From NCBI GenBank assembly GCA_014218235.1, contig CM024758.1:98121698-98185697 (forward strand): a DNA stretch of 64,000 nucleotides. The letters are read 5' to 3'. A model generated the notes under the pieces. It searched no databases and was not told the DNA's origin. It saw only the letters and a program-made list of their open reading frames with translations. The stretch is from Colocasia esculenta (Eukaryota > Streptophyta > Magnoliopsida > Alismatales > Araceae). A program made the translations under genes and the position numbers. Positions 1 through 12,310 of the stretch are shown here, piece after piece. The number at the start of each line of letters is the position of its first letter. Positions within the stretch are counted from its first letter, which is position 1.

Positions 1-243
1 TACATGCATAATATTATTCAAGTATTCTAAGTCTGAGATTCTTAGTATTCATAATACACCTCGATTTAGCTAATTGCTCATCTCCACATGAATTATCATA
101 TATATATATGATATTCATATATATATACGCATGCATATGCTCAAGAGAAATATAAAATTTATAGTAGGCACAATGAATTACACATGCTATGCACACAACA
201 AGTGATATCCTCTCACCATAATAAAAAGAATAAAAATTCGGGG
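1..243. other. AT-rich spacer
   Basis: AT-rich DNA with short TA and ATAT runs. I see no gene, RNA or element end here. Confidence 0.5.
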
Positions 244-384
244 TGTCATAATATATATATATATATATTTATTTATTTCCATGCATATAATATATTTATT
301 TAAATATGCATAGTATTTAATTATTACTGTGCATATTTTATATGTAGGTTTATTTGATATTTCTGTGTTCTACCCAAAATCCCA

Positions 385-412
385 GTTAACGTCAACATCC
401 CTTGACGTTAAC
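385..412. repeat. 9-10-9 inverted repeat, perfect
   Basis: GTTAACGTC (385-393), a 10-nt spacer (394-403), and its exact reverse complement GACGTTAAC (404-412). It lies upstream of the TATA box of the decayed LTR. It has the same geometry as the arrays in the other LTRs of this window, with a different arm sequence. Confidence 0.85.
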
Positions 413-1063
413 GGCAGGTTGACGGCAACATGTGTGCCGTTGAGTGTAAGGTCGAAGGATATAAATGTTCAGATCGATTGACGTTTACTTCCTGTTAACG
501 ACACCAAAGTGGCTGTTTACTTCTCCGGCTGCGTTTGGGATTCCAGATCTGAAACGGTTGTGTTTTCCCCGGGACCTGATTAGGAAACCCATCCCAATGG
601 TAGGAATCCTAATCCTAAGCGTACCCCGACTCTTAGTCCTATAAAACCTAGTGATTTCGGCCAGATTAAGACCTTTGGTTCGAAGGGAAAAAGCTAGGGT
701 TTTGTTGTGAGAAAACCAGACTTTTGCAAGGCTTGATCCGGCGATTGAGTGGTCTTTCCGGCGATCTTCTGCGACGGGAAGGAGTTCCTGGTGTTGAAGG
801 ATCTTCCCCGACACCGGATGGTCTTCTGTGCAGACGTGAAGACTAGATTTGGGGTTGCAAAATCTCACCTTCTTGTCTTGGCCGAGGAGGGCTTCTTCGA
901 TAAATTAAACCTTTAGAGATTTATTTCCAGGCAAGTAATCAAGGGGTATCATCCTTAGACATGTCCCCTAGGGTTAGAGTATTTTTTCAGATTTTAATTC
1001 GTGTCCTGGAACCCCAATTCTTCTTTTTATTTGAGTTCGGTCTGCACTTTCTGCAGACAGGAG

Positions 1064-1156
1064 GTTGACGGCAACCTTGTTGCCGCCAAGTTCCTGAGTT
1101 GACGGCAGCATCCTGTGCCGTTAACCCATGTTGACGGCAAGGCCCTTGCCGCCAAG
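1064..1156. repeat. Three tandem inverted-repeat units
   Basis: Three successive units open with GTTGACGGC and close with GCCGCCAAG, GCCGTTAAC and GCCGCCAAG after spacers of 9, 10 and 9 nt. They lie downstream of the TATA box of the decayed LTR. Confidence 0.7.
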
Positions 1157-1460
1157 TTCATTAGGTTTTTCAGAACTGTGGTCTTGATCTCTTTGCTATG
1201 ATTTTCGAACTTCTGGTTGTCTGTTCATGCTGTAAAATTTGTGGTTGGTCAGGTATGGTCTTTAGGTCATATCATGAGGTTCTGTCGAATTTCTGAGCAT
1301 GATTTTATTTAATATAATTTCTGTCATAGTGAAATATGCATGAATTGACAGGGTTTAATCTGAAATAGATTTACTGCATGTTAATGTTTCATAGAATTTT
1401 CATGATCTTAGGGTTACTGTTTGCATATGTTAGAACTGTTAGAACCGACTGGTTTGCTGT

Positions 1461-2395
1461 ATACCATGTTTAGGTGAATATTTTACTAAAGTGCATGGAA
1501 TCTGTTTAAATTGTTAAAAATAGTTTTACAGTTGCAAAAAACTAAAAAATTAGACATGTGACATATTACCGGTATAAAGATGGTCGTTACAGTTATAGTT
1601 GAGATTATATATTTGTGAATTGGTAAATTTACATTTTAAATTAAGTGGTTTAGTTTATGGATCCTATCATTCCTATGCATTGTGGATCTATAAATTTATG
1701 ATGGTTGTCCAAGTGTTCTTGTAGTGTGAATTAATAGATTGATCTAAGATTTTATGATTTGAAATTATAAATCTAGACATCCATATAATTTGTGCATATG
1801 AGTTGTTATATTTATCAAAATGTTATTGCAATATGGATTAATATATTTACATTTAAAGTTGTATGATTTGAATATGTGGATTTATTAATCATATTTTGTG
1901 GCAGATAAATACTTCCAAATTATTGATTTTAGATCCGATTCTATTTTTTATTTTTAGTTAAAAAACGAAATGGATGCAGAAACAAAAACACTCATTTTCA
2001 ATTACGATTACTTTTCGATATTTCTTATAGATACGGAAGCAGAAGCATCTATTTCCGATTCCGAATCCGACACATTGACAATCTTATAGATCAGGATCTA
2101 AACATGAAGCCCATAGTTGGGGTGAGTTCTTCCAAGCTAGATCGAATCTATCGCCGGGGCGCACCACTGACCCATTATTGGACTTGTCAAAATTCTTCAC
2201 CTTCAAGGTTAAAATTAGAATGTTGAGTTTTTAGTTCCAATTCCTGTAATATTTTGATGATTATCTTTTAATTCAAGTAGCTCCGCTATTTAGTCCTAAA
2301 TCCAGGAAATTCCACAGTTCTCATAAATATATCATTTTCAGAGTCATTTTACTAACTTCCTATACTTAACTTTTTGTCCAAGACTTTTAAAGTCA
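1461..2395. other. AT-rich spacer, no gene seen
   Basis: AT-rich sequence. It may include the rest of the decayed LTR, but no boundary or coding potential can be supported. Confidence 0.4.
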
Positions 2396-3215
2396 GTTAA
2401 GCTTCTTAAATCTAAAACAAGGTAGTGAACTAGTTATTTCATAATTATAAAAATTGTAAGGATAAAAGCTAGAAAATCCAATGATACATCTCCAAAGTTG
2501 GTGTGTCTTGTTGGGTCCCTTTCTTTTCTTTTTTCGGGTGTTGGGTGTACGCAATGAGGCCACCACCCATATCTGCATCCACAACGCGGTAGCCTTTAAT
2601 AATTTGTGGACGAAATCTCCTCCTTCCCAGATCTTTATCTGGCACATGGAAGACCCTTTATTCTGTCACTCTGTAGTTGGATTTTTTTTTCTACATTTTT
2701 AAAATATTGTCAAATGACTTCTAGCCTCTATCTATATATAAATGCAGACTTTAACGAAGATTGCGAGAAGACATGTATTCCCCTTTCCTTGCTTTAACAA
2801 ATTTTTAGAAGTCATTTGATATTAAATAGATCGAAATAAATTAAAGATATATTCAAAATTTTAAAGATATTTTTTAAATTTTTGAAAACTTTCTCACTCT
2901 ATTATCGATTTATCTCGATACCAAACATGATTTTACAATTAAATTTTTATCCTTGAATTGAACGTGCTCCTAAAAAAATTAAGTTTCTTAAGTCTAAAAA
3001 AATAATCACTTCGGTGGAGTTAAAAAATTTACTATTGAAGTTTGTAAGGATAAAGGCTAAGAATCCGATAGCATGTCACCCAAGTTGGTAGAACATATCG
3101 GCATACGTCTTTTGTTGTTTTCTTCAATTGCGGAATGCGACCGGCCATCATCGTGACCGCCGCGCCCGCGTGGGATGCGCGTCCCCGAACGCGGCAGCCT
3201 GTGCCTCGGGACCGC
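2396..3215. repeat. Diverged direct duplication (about 2396-2620 and 2975-3215)
   Basis: Two stretches share in order 'aag.ttcttaa.tctaaaa', 'gtaaggataaa.gcta', a C/T-rich run, an 'acgcaatgaggcc'-like block and 'aacgcgg.agcct'. The copies are heavily diverged. The second has a GC-rich core (3137-3200). The origin is unknown; it could be an old transposon or a small duplicated gene edge. Confidence 0.4.
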
Positions 3216-5659
3216 TACTCTACCTACGTGCATCTCCAATTTCATTTTTTTAAAGAGATAATTAATTAAGTGTTTCTGCGAGAGAGTGATTTATTTTCTA
3301 ATTTTTATCAAAATAAAAATTATAGAATCTCTATCTTTTTTATGTAGTTTAATTTTTTATCTCTATTTTAACTTTTTAATATTTATAAATCTTTTTATCC
3401 TTTTGATATTGTTTTTTAAATTTTTCATATTAAAATAACATATTTTGTTCGCTTGCAGTATATTTTTCATCATTTATAATAAACATTACGTCATGTTTTA
3501 GTAAACATTATTATTAGTTACGCTGAACATTCATATCATATTACAGTTATATTATTCTTTGTTATATTAATCTTCCTTTTACAATTAAAGTAAATGTCAA
3601 CTCTCATTCAGTAAATATTATTTTCTATCATAATAATCTTTTATGTTACAGTAAAAGACATCACCTATCTTGATGATTACAATATTCAATGTTATAAACA
3701 CTTTATGTAAGTGATATCAAGATTTATTATAAGTGATGTAAAAAATATATAATATAAGTAAATATATATATATGTTAAGTGGTGTTCTTTATTATAACAA
3801 GAAAAGATTTCTATAATAGATAATAGTATTTACTGTAAAAAGACTTAACATATACAGTAAAAAACACATAATATTTACTGTAAAAAAATGTTGTAACATA
3901 AAATAACATTTATAGTAACAAGATATGATATTTACTCTAACAGGTAATAATATTTATTGTAAAGAGACTTAACATTTATCGAGGTGATGTACAAGACATA
4001 TTATGAGTGAAAAAACATGTTATGACGCCAAAAGAATGAAACTAGTCTCTCATGACTTATAAATTATAAAAAATAAGATTAGAAACAAAATTACATAAAA
4101 AGTAAGAATTTTATGACTTCTAATATTCTGACAGAGATTAGAAAATAAATCTTTTCCTTTAATAGAGACTCTTAATTATTATTTTTTAACTCTTTTCGTT
4201 AGAATACTTCTAAGTTCTAACAGGTTTTAAAAGATAACACGAAACAAGTATTCCACTTTGGAAAATCATATATAGTGTTGTAAAAAGTATAATTGGACTA
4301 TAATCTATCTTATTTTTATATTTACATCAAAAAATTTATCAGATGAATTTTTTAATCCTATCATCACTTGTCTTGACGAAACTATTAAAATCATCAATAG
4401 CAATGCAAGGCGTGATTTTATCTATTAGAATATACCATAATACCCCTCCATCACAGTAAAATAATTCATTTAACTTTTCATAAGTAAAATATCCAAATAA
4501 TATCTAATAATTACTAAAATAGTTGGTAAAAAAATATTTCAAGTATATTTATGATGCGGCAAAATTTTTGGTAAAAATTCATCTGTTAGAATTTTTTATG
4601 CAAATATAAAGATAACATAGATTATATCCCAATATATTTTTAATAAGGTATATATGTAAAAAATATTTGGAAAGTGTGTTTTTACATATATGACCTGTTA
4701 AAAATATAATTTCATCTTAAATTTAAATCGTCACTTGAAACCCTACTATAGGAATATATTTGCACAAGAAACTTTAAGAGTACTGTGGTGAATCAGTAGA
4801 ATATGATCGGAGGGTTGTTTGCATAGAAACTATTATTATAAGTAAAATAGCAAATATGTCATCTTGTTAAAATATTTCAAAAATATTATTCATAAATGTG
4901 AAATGTTGCGGAAATGTCACCGCGGTTACTCGAAGTTACTCTCTATCTATTTAACCTTGTGGTTAAACTAACTCATGAAATGAAAGGTCTTCTCTGCCCT
5001 TTGGTTAAACAGCCAATCATCTGGCTCAGACTAAGCCCCATCATGGTTTAGACTAACTTATGTAAGGGTATTTTGTCAACAAAATATTAAACTAAGGGAG
5101 CTTTGGTGGAATATCCATTTTCCTTGCATAGAAGTTAACTAGGATGGTATATCCACAACACTTCATATTTAATAGTAGCACTTTTGACAATATTTTAATA
5201 GGATGACATATTTGTCATTTTTCTTACGATGATGGTTCATATAAAAATTATTTTACTATTTGTTTGAGTTTTTGCATAAATACCCTTGTAAAAATATGGG
5301 TTATACCAATACATCCCTCATTTGAACATATTATCAAAATATCATAATACCTTTATAAGTTGCACTTATTTCCATACAATTACCTGACATTAAGGAGAAG
5401 CGAATATTCAAAAATATATGATGAAATTGTTAAACAACTTGAAACACCTAAAATACCATCCAAAGTCATCTAAGAAGATATATGGAGTTTTGTCTTCCAT
5501 CTCCCCATAATGCTCTAACCCTAACGAGGTCCAACCCTCATCATCAGTGGCCAATACGCATGCAACACACGTCGTCGGACTAAACGGTGAGCACATCATC
5601 ATTCCCAAACATTTTGATCAAATCATTTCTCCTCTCCACTTTGAATGGTGTGAAGTATA
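3216..5659. other. AT-rich spacer with TTTACTGTAA palindromes
   Basis: No gene was seen. Between 3440 and 4000 the motif TTTACTGTAAA or near copies recurs with 'aacatt' and 'agacttaacat', giving a scrambled short-repeat look. A short open stretch at 5408-5608 on the minus strand has no supporting features. Confidence 0.4.
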
Positions 5660-5664
5660 ATATG
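5660..5664. repeat. TSD ATATG, left copy (outer solo LTR)
   Basis: ATATG precedes TGCAATGATC. The same ATATG follows the terminal ACA at 32799-32803. Confidence 0.75.
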
Positions 5665-5939
5665 TGCAATGATCATCTAAGAGGGGAGGAGTGAATTGGT
5701 TATCGCCTAAACAAAAAAAAAATCACAAAATAAATTAAACTTAATTAAACAAATATACTAAGCAAGATGCACAACAAAAACTAACAATTAAACAGCCATA
5801 CCAACTATCCTAACATGCGTAGAATGGAGATAGGAGAAAATGATATCAAACCACAGATGCATATAGAATTTAGAGTGGTTCGGCAAACACACCCTCGTGA
5901 GCGCCTACGTCCACTACCCCACACCCCCGTGAGGATTTC

Positions 5940-5944
5940 GCCAC
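5940..5944. repeat. TSD GCCAC, left copy (Tat element)
   Basis: GCCAC lies immediately before TGTGGTGGCC. It is repeated at 31598-31602 immediately after the terminal CACA. Confidence 0.85.
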
Positions 5945-6763
5945 TGTGGTGGCCATTTCTAGCCACCTAGGCCCATCACGGCCCATCAGGGCCCCGTCGA
6001 GGCTCCCCAGGCAAACATGGCCCCTCCATAGGGCGCCACGTCTCCTCAAAGACCGTGCCAAGGACTCCAGGAAGCGATTGTAAGGTCCGAGCACTACCGA
6101 GCTCCCTGGAGGCACGTCCCCGGACGCCTCTCGTTCTGTTCGGTTCAAGCATGGCCTACTGAACAGACCCTGTTCGAAGCACGCTGTGGCACTGTCTGCA
6201 CAAGCCGTGCCTCCGGGCACCAGGCACCGAACAGCGGGCTCGACTACCGAACAGCAGGTCTGGCTCACCGAGCAGACTACCTGCTCGGTACCTTCCGACC
6301 AGGAGAATCCAAGCAGCCCTTCATCTCCTCGTGGCGGTTATAACGGCTACACCACACGCGCCCCACGATCAAGTGGTGCGTTAACTGCAGAACTTCTCAA
6401 TGGATGCCTCAACGCGTAACCCCCCCGCTGAGGACGCTAACAGGCGCGCCCTTTGCGGCATTGATCAGAGACGTTCCATCCCTCTCCCTCAGCACTTCTG
6501 CCTATAAAAGGCCCCGGTAAGCCTCCTTGCAGAGGTATGCAATCTGAGACACATCGCTCCTGCATAACACTGAACCCTCCTTCTCCAAAGCCTCACCTGT
6601 AGTTCATTAACTTAGGCATCGGAGGGTTCTCCCCGGTTCTTCAACCGGGCCCCACTGATTCCGTTCTGGTTTTGTAGGCATCCGTCCGCTACCGGCGGTC
6701 TTCTTCCCTTCCTCCAAGTGTAGGCCCGCTTGGCTCTGGCCCAAGTAGGAAAACGTCTCCACA
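5945..6763 (+). repeat. Tat element 5' LTR (819 bp)
   Basis: TG...CA ends. It matches 30770-31597 along its whole length with roughly 30 differences by eye, about 4%. A TATA box (TATAAAAG) is at 6503-6510. Upstream are several CGAACAG-rich short repeats. Confidence 0.9.
6503..6510 (+). promoter_or_regulatory. TATA box of Tat LTR
   Basis: TATAAAAG followed by GGCCCC; the same box is in the 3' LTR at 31337-31344. Transcription would begin about 30 bp downstream and enter gag. Confidence 0.7.
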
Positions 6764-6764
6764 C

Positions 6765-6783
6765 TTTTGGCGCCGTCTGTGGG
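6765..6783 (+). other. Primer binding site region of Tat element
   Basis: TTTTGGCGCCGTCTGTGGGA follows the LTR end within one base. This string is the usual PBS context of plant Tat elements. I did not assign the tRNA. Confidence 0.65.
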
Positions 6784-6797
6784 AATCAACGACAGCC

Positions 6798-8400
6798 ATG
6801 GCTCGTGGACGATCTTCGTACCAGAACATAGGGAGCCGTATGACGAGGTCCCGCCAGTCGCGGGCGGACTCCCGTCAACGTGCCCCCCCCCCCCCCCCCC
6901 CCCGTCGACGTCGTCATAGCCCCTGCTGTCGTGACCGGGGGTGTCCCTGCGCCCGCCACCGTCGTGCCTGCGACTGCCCTGGAGATGGCCGAACTCCGGG
7001 GGCAGATGCAGCAGCTGACGGGAATCTGCCTGGGTCTCCAGGCCCAGTTGGCCGGGCAGCCGGTCCCGGCAGCCTCCGTTCCGCAGGACTGCCAGGCAGA
7101 GTCGTCTCACCGGCGATCACGCGCACCTCCTACCCCGGCAGAGTCATTTCAGGAGCAGCATGCCGATTCGCCGAGGAGGTCGCGCCGCGCCCCGTCTGAT
7201 GAACGAGCACCGGAGCGCCGCGGTCGTTCACCCCGTCGCTCCGCGGTGGCCCCGCGCCCGCCGCGCTCGGTCGTAGGAGCCAACTCCCACAGGACAGGGC
7301 GTGCGGATTCGGCCCACTCCAAACAGGAGTTGGCCAGGCGCTTGCGCCGCGTCGTCGACCTGGAACGTCGTGTGGACGCGATGGTCCAGCGTGTTGAGGG
7401 CAAAGCTCCAGTCGAGGAGGACCTGAACTTCCGCTCCCCGTTCATTGCGGAGATCCTAGAGGCTCGGGTCTCTCCCAAGCTTCCTCTGCCTACCATCGCG
7501 CCATACAACGACACCTCTGACCCCGCGGATCACATTCATGGGTTTGAGTTGCATATGGTGTTCCATGGAGCATCTGATGCGGCCAAATGCCGGGCCTTTC
7601 CGGCCACCTTGAAGGAAACTACTTGGGCCTGGTTCGAAGCCCTCCCTGCAGGTTCTATCTCTTCCTTCCACCAGTTGAAGAAGTCCTTTCGGGACAACTT
7701 CCTGGGCGGAAGGTCGCAACCGCGCACCGCAGCCTCCCTTCTCGCTGTTCGACAAAAGAAGGGAGAAGCACTCTGGGACTACGTCAAGAGGTTCCAGACT
7801 GAGGCGCTCCGCATCCCGCGCCTCGATGTCCCGTTAGCCACCAGTGCCCTTATCCAAGGTACTCACGATGGTTTTCTACAGAGGACACTGGGAGTGCAGC
7901 AGCCTTCCACCCTTGCCAAGCTCCTCTCTACTGCACAACGCCACGCCGCGTGTGAAGAGAGTCTGGCTGCTGGCCGAGCAGAGCAGGGAGAATCATCAGA
8001 CAAAAAGAGGCCTTTCGACCACATTTCCGACCGTGATCGGAAGAAAGGACGGCACAACGGCGATTCGCCGCGCCGACCACACCCCTTCACCGACTACACA
8101 CCTCTGATGGTGGCACCCGAACAGATCCTGGCAGAGATCAGGGACGAACCATATGTTTAGTGGCCACAGAGGATGCGCTCCGATCCCCGAAGGCGCAACC
8201 AGGAGAAGTATTGTCGCTTCCACCGCGACCACGGCCACAATACCTCCGAATGCCGCCAGCTCAAGGATGAAATCGAGTCCCTTATCAAGCGCGGCTACCT
8301 CGGACGGTTCGTGCACCAGAATGAAGACCGCCCCAGACGTCGAGAGCGGACTCCCGAGCAACCGATCAACAATGAGCCCAACGGGCAAGAAATCAATGTG
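6798..8400 (+). pseudogene. Tat gag (capsid plus zinc-finger region), broken
   Basis: Gag forms the capsid that packages element RNA. The likely start is the ATG at 6798 (MARGRSSYQ), the first good start after the PBS. The frame then has to change inside a 21-base C run (6883-6903), where slippage or mutation altered the length. Residues encoded at about 7500-7960 match the retrotransposon gag domain: WAWFEALPAGSI, then FLGGRSQPRTAASLLAVRQKKGEALWDYVKRF (split here: positions 7700-7800). A TAG at 8158-8160 interrupts the frame. Directly after it comes a C-F-H-x-D-H-G-H-x-T-x-x-C metal-binding motif (about 8210-8255), usual for Tat gag. The protein is cytoplasmic in known elements. Confidence 0.85.
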
Positions 8401-9318
8401 ATCGCGGGAGGATTCGGCGCAGGCGGAGAAAGCACTCAAAGCCGACGCGATTACGCAAGGCGAGTACATGTCGTGGACAGGCCTCCGATACCTCGGCCGG
8501 CTCCTTATCCCTCTAATCCCGTGCACACATGGTCCGAGGAGGCTATAACCTTCTCGGACGAAGACCTTGTAGGGGTTACTACCCCACACACTGATGCATT
8601 AGTCATTTCGGCAACCATCAATCATTGTAATGTGCGCAGGATTCTGGTAGACAATGAAAGTGCCCCCGACGTATTGGCTTACGATTGTTATCTCCTTATG
8701 GGCCTAAAAACCGACCAGCTCACCCCTGTAGAGTTGCCTCTGTTCGGATTCTCGGGGGTGTCGGTTCAGCCTATGGGTAGAGTTCACCTCCCGATCACCC
8801 TCGGGACGGCTCTGAAGTGAGTGACCAAGGTGGTGGATTTCTTGGTCATCAGGAACATGCCCGGCTACAATGTCATCCTTGGTAGAGGTCTGATCGGGCG
8901 GATCAAGGCGGTGCCTTCGTCCCTCCATCAGAAGATGAAGTTCCCCACCCCGTGCGGGGTCGGAGAGGTGCTCGGATGCCAGCGCGAGTCCCGACGGTGT
9001 TATGTCCTTTCTCTAAGGGAAAAGCAGCAACTCGCGGCTCCAACACCTGTTCCTACACCGGCCGACCAGCCTTCCACCAGCTGCGGAGCTTTTTCCGAGG
9101 ACCTGCTTCCGGTCCAAGTGGACGACGACCCCGAACACGTCCTATACATTGGCGCGTTACTAGCGGAAGCCGAGCAGCAGCAGTATAGAACCTTCCTGCT
9201 AGCTAATTTAGACTTGTTCGCGTGGTCTGACGACGAGCTACCGGGCATCCCTCCAGAAGTGATCGTGCATCGCCTCCGCCAGGACCCACGGGTCCCACCA
9301 GTTCAACAAAGGAGGTGA
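8401..9318 (+). pseudogene. Tat aspartic protease region, broken
   Basis: The frame is continuous with gag and encodes a retropepsin-like fold that would cleave Gag-Pol. The active-site strand reads ILVDNESAPDVL (about 8640-8675), whereas family members usually have D-G/T-G/S-S. The catalytic aspartate is kept but its neighbours are changed. The later strand YNVILGRGLIGRIKA (about 8867-8912) is the typical 'ILGR' element. An in-frame TGA at 8818-8820 and another at 9316-9318 end the two open parts. Both could derive from CGA by CpG decay. Confidence 0.8.
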
Positions 9319-10570
9319 CCCGTCAACCAAGAACGGCAGACCGTGATCCGAGATCACGTCATCAAAAGTCGAGCCGTTGGGCTTCTCCAGGAAGCCCAGT
9401 ACCCAAGGTGGATCTCCAACGTAGTCCTCATACGCAAAACCACTGGCAAATGGCGTGTATGTGTGGATTACAGGACCTCAACAAAGCGATGCCCAAGGAT
9501 AACTTCCCGCTGCCGCGCATCGATCAGCTGGTAGACGCTACGTCTGGGCATGAGCTCCTCAGCTTCTTGGATGCCTACTCTGGGTATCATCAGATCAGTA
9601 TGCATCCCCGGATCAAGATGCCACCACGTTCGTCACAGACTTGGGGTTATACTGCTTCACTAGGATGCCCTTTGGTCTGAAAAACGCGGGCGCAACATAC
9701 CAACGACTGGTCAATAAGATGTTCGAGCAGTAGATCGGGCGAAACATGGAGGTCTACATCGACGACATGTTGGTCAAAACGCTCCCGAGCACTAACCACA
9801 TCTCTGACCTCGAAGATACCTTTGCAACTTTGCGAAGGTACAACATGAAGCTCAACCCAGCCAAGTGTGCGTTTGGAGTGCGCTCAGGAAAGTTCCTCGG
9901 CTTCCTCGTCTCAAACAGAGGAATAGAGGCCAACCCTGAGAAAATCTAAGCAATACTTGAAATGAGTAGCCCTAAAACAGTACGCGACGTCCAACGTTTG
10001 ACTGGACGTCTAGCCGCACTCATCTGATTCATGTCCCGAGCAGCAGAGAGGAGCTTCAACTTCTTCAAATTGCTGTGAGGACCCAGAGGCTCCTCACAGC
10101 AAGGGGGGCATGTACGGTGGTCCGAGGACTGTGAAGTTGCCTTCGCTAAGTTGAAGGCATATCTGGAAGCCCCACCTGTGCTCGGGGAACCCTTGTTCGT
10201 ATACCTTTCGATTACCGAACACTCCATCAGCGCAGTATTGATCAGAGAAGAGGGAGCGGCCCAGCGTCCCGTTTACTACATCAGCAGGGTCCTTCAAGAA
10301 GCTAAAAGAAGGTACCCCCGAGCAGAGAAACTCGCCCTTGCTCTGGTCACGGCTGCCCGGAAACTCAGGCCCTACTTTCAGGCCCACTCAATAATGGTTC
10401 TCACCGACCAGCCGCTGAAGTCTATCCTTCAGCGGCCAGAGGCTTCCGGCCGGCTCATTAAATGGGCCATCGAGCTAGGCGAATTCGACATCAGCTATCG
10501 TTCAAGGACGGCCATCAAAGCACAAGCATTGGCATACTTCGTCGCGGAATGCACTCTCCCTACCGAACAG
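9319..10570 (+). pseudogene. Tat reverse transcriptase and RNase H, broken
   Basis: This region would copy element RNA to DNA and degrade the RNA strand. RT motifs are present in pieces across frames: YPRWISNVVLIRKTTGKWRVCVDYR (9400-9470), LPRIDQLVDATSGHELLSF and DAYSGYHQI (9510-9600), MPFGLKNAGATYQRLV (9667-9715), and the catalytic YIDDM (9757-9771). Frames change near 9475 and 9620. Stops lie at about 9732, 9946 and 10024. The first RNase H follows: RPVYYISRVLQEAKRRYP (10270-10320) and the LTDQPLKSILQRPEASGRL block (10400-10455). The changes are scattered, so this is an old, decayed copy. Confidence 0.85.
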
Positions 10571-10589
10571 GATCCCCCGCTGGCCGACG

Positions 10590-10985
10590 AGCCCCCATGG
10601 GAGCTCTACGTCGATGGATCCTCGTATGTCACAGGGAGCGGAGCTGGCCTGGTCCTCACCTCTCTGGAGGGTTTAGAGTTCCAATATGCCCTCCGGTTCT
10701 GCTTTGCGGCCTCCAACAACATTGCCGAATACGAAGTGTTGTTGTCCGAATCCGAATGGCTAGGCACCTTGGAGCCCTTCGACTTAGGGCCTTCAGTGAC
10801 TCCCAATTGGTTGTCGGCCAGGTGAACAGACAGTTCGAAGCAAGGGAGCCACGCATGGCCCAGTACCTCCAACAGGTCAAGAGCCAAGCAGAAGACCTCC
10901 TCTACTTCGAAGTCATACACGTCCCACGGGAGCAGAATGCGCAAGCCGATGCACTTACCAAGTTGGCGTCTTTAGGTGACATCGC
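10590..10985 (+). pseudogene. Second, archaeal-type RNase H (aRNH) of Tat pol, frameshifted
   Basis: WELYVDGSSYVTGSGAGLVL (about 10600-10660) carries the first catalytic Asp. IAEYEVLL (10720-10745) carries the Glu. After a frame change near 10750, FSDSQLVVGQVN (10787-10830) carries the next Asp, followed by PREQNAQADALTKLAS (10924-10972). A second RNase H next to the usual one is diagnostic of the plant Tat lineage. In family members this domain supplements RNA removal or processing. Confidence 0.85.
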
Positions 10986-11039
10986 CCCTTCTCGCTCCGT
11001 ATTCATAGAAGAACTCGCCGCACCGAGCACCGAAGTGGA

Positions 11040-12310
11040 TGTGGCAGCCATTGGGTCCGACCCTATAGTTCCGAACTGGACGGACCCTCTCCTGGCCTAT
11101 CTACTTCGAGGCGAGCTTCCCCCCGAGCAGGGCGAAGCCCGGAAGATCAGACTACATTCTCAGCGTTTCACCCTCATTGAAGGCAAGCTTTACCGACGGT
11201 CCCTTTCAAGACCCCTCTTACGGTGTCTCAGCCCTGAAGAGGCCCTTTCGGCTATCGAAGAGGTTCACGAGGGATTGTGCGGAAGCCACTTGGGGGGAAG
11301 AACGCTGGCACGCAGCATTATTCGAGCAGGGTTCTGGTGGCCCTCTCTACAAAAGGATTGTATGTCTTTTGTCAGAAGGTTCCCGAATGTCAGAAGTTCG
11401 GGCAGCTCATTAAGCAACCTGTTGAGCAACTTTATACCCTGTTTGAGCCTCGTCCTTTCTCCAGGTGGGGATTGATATCCTAGGTCCCTTCCCAGAAGCC
11501 CAGAGTCGGAAGAAGTTCTTGTTCGTGACCATCGACTACTTCACCAAGTGGGTCGAAGCGGAACTCGTTACCACAATCACCGAACAAGCCGCGTGGAAGT
11601 TCGTCTGGAAGAACATCCTCTGCAGGTTTGGCGTCCCAAGAGTGATTACCTCTGACAACGGGAAGCAGTTCGATAGCACCTTCTTCAAGCAAATGTGCGT
11701 CGAACTTGGCATCTACAACCACTTCACCTCCGTGGCACATCCTCAGGCAAATGGTCTGGTCGAAAACGCCAACTGTACGTTGCTGCACGGGATTCGCACG
11801 AGAGTCGAAGCTGCCGGTAGTTCGTGGATTGACGAGCTCCCTAATGTGTTGTGGTGCCACCGAACAACTACTCGGGTAGCCACTGGGGAGACCCCTTTCC
11901 ATTTGGCCTACGGCACAGAGGCCATTGTACCTTTGGAAGTGGCTCTCCCCACTCTCCGGACAACTCACTTCGACGAGGCCGCCAATAATCGCGCGCTTAG
12001 GGAAAACTTAGACATGCTTGGCGAACGCCAAAGTGACGCCAGCATCAGACTAGTCTCCTACCAATAGCGACTTGCGCAATATTATAACTCTCGAGTTCGG
12101 GAAAGGCGCTTCTTCGAAGGGGACCTTGTTCTTCGCCGTTGCTCGGCATCGGATCCCCGAAGAGCAGCCGGCAAACTCGCCCCCAAATGGGAAGGACCTT
12201 ATCAGGTCACCCAGGTTCTTGGAAAAGGCTCTTACAAGCTAACTACTCCTAGTGGCGGGGTCATACCCAGAACCTGGCATGTATCCAACTTGAAGACTTA
12301 CTATTTATAA
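11040..12310 (+). pseudogene. Tat integrase, broken
   Basis: Integrase joins the DNA copy to the host chromosome. The HHCC zinc domain lies about 11260-11400 (HEGLCGSHLGGRTLARSI, then a frameshifted C-x2-C). The catalytic core starts near 11465 (GIDILGPFPEAQSRKKF) with Asp in FVTIDYFTKW, Asp in VITSDNGKQF and Glu in NGLVENAN, the D,D(35)E set. A TAG at 12065-12067 splits off the C-terminal part, which ends with WHVSNLKTYYL and TAA at 12308-12310. There is no chromodomain, as expected for Tat and unlike the nested chromovirus. Confidence 0.85.

Larger units (their letters stand above)
244..1460 (+). repeat. Decayed Tekay-like LTR (probable solo LTR or fragment)
   Basis: The stretch starts with TGTCATAAT, has a TATA box (TATAAAAC, 640-647) and a CT/GA leader. 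It then has a 'gtctgca...tgcagac' block and GTTGACGGC/GCCGCCAAG inverted repeats that match in order and spacing the same part of the intact LTR at 16430-16545. Inverted-repeat units lie upstream (385-412, 418-436) and downstream (about 1064-1156) of the TATA box. No second copy, PBS or pol is visible nearby, so a solo LTR or fragment is inferred. The right end is a guess. Confidence 0.5.

Noticed and set aside
6880..8160. A separate gene starting at the Pro-rich ATG-like position 6880
   Set aside because: It is the gag frame after the C-run slip; the true start is upstream at 6798.
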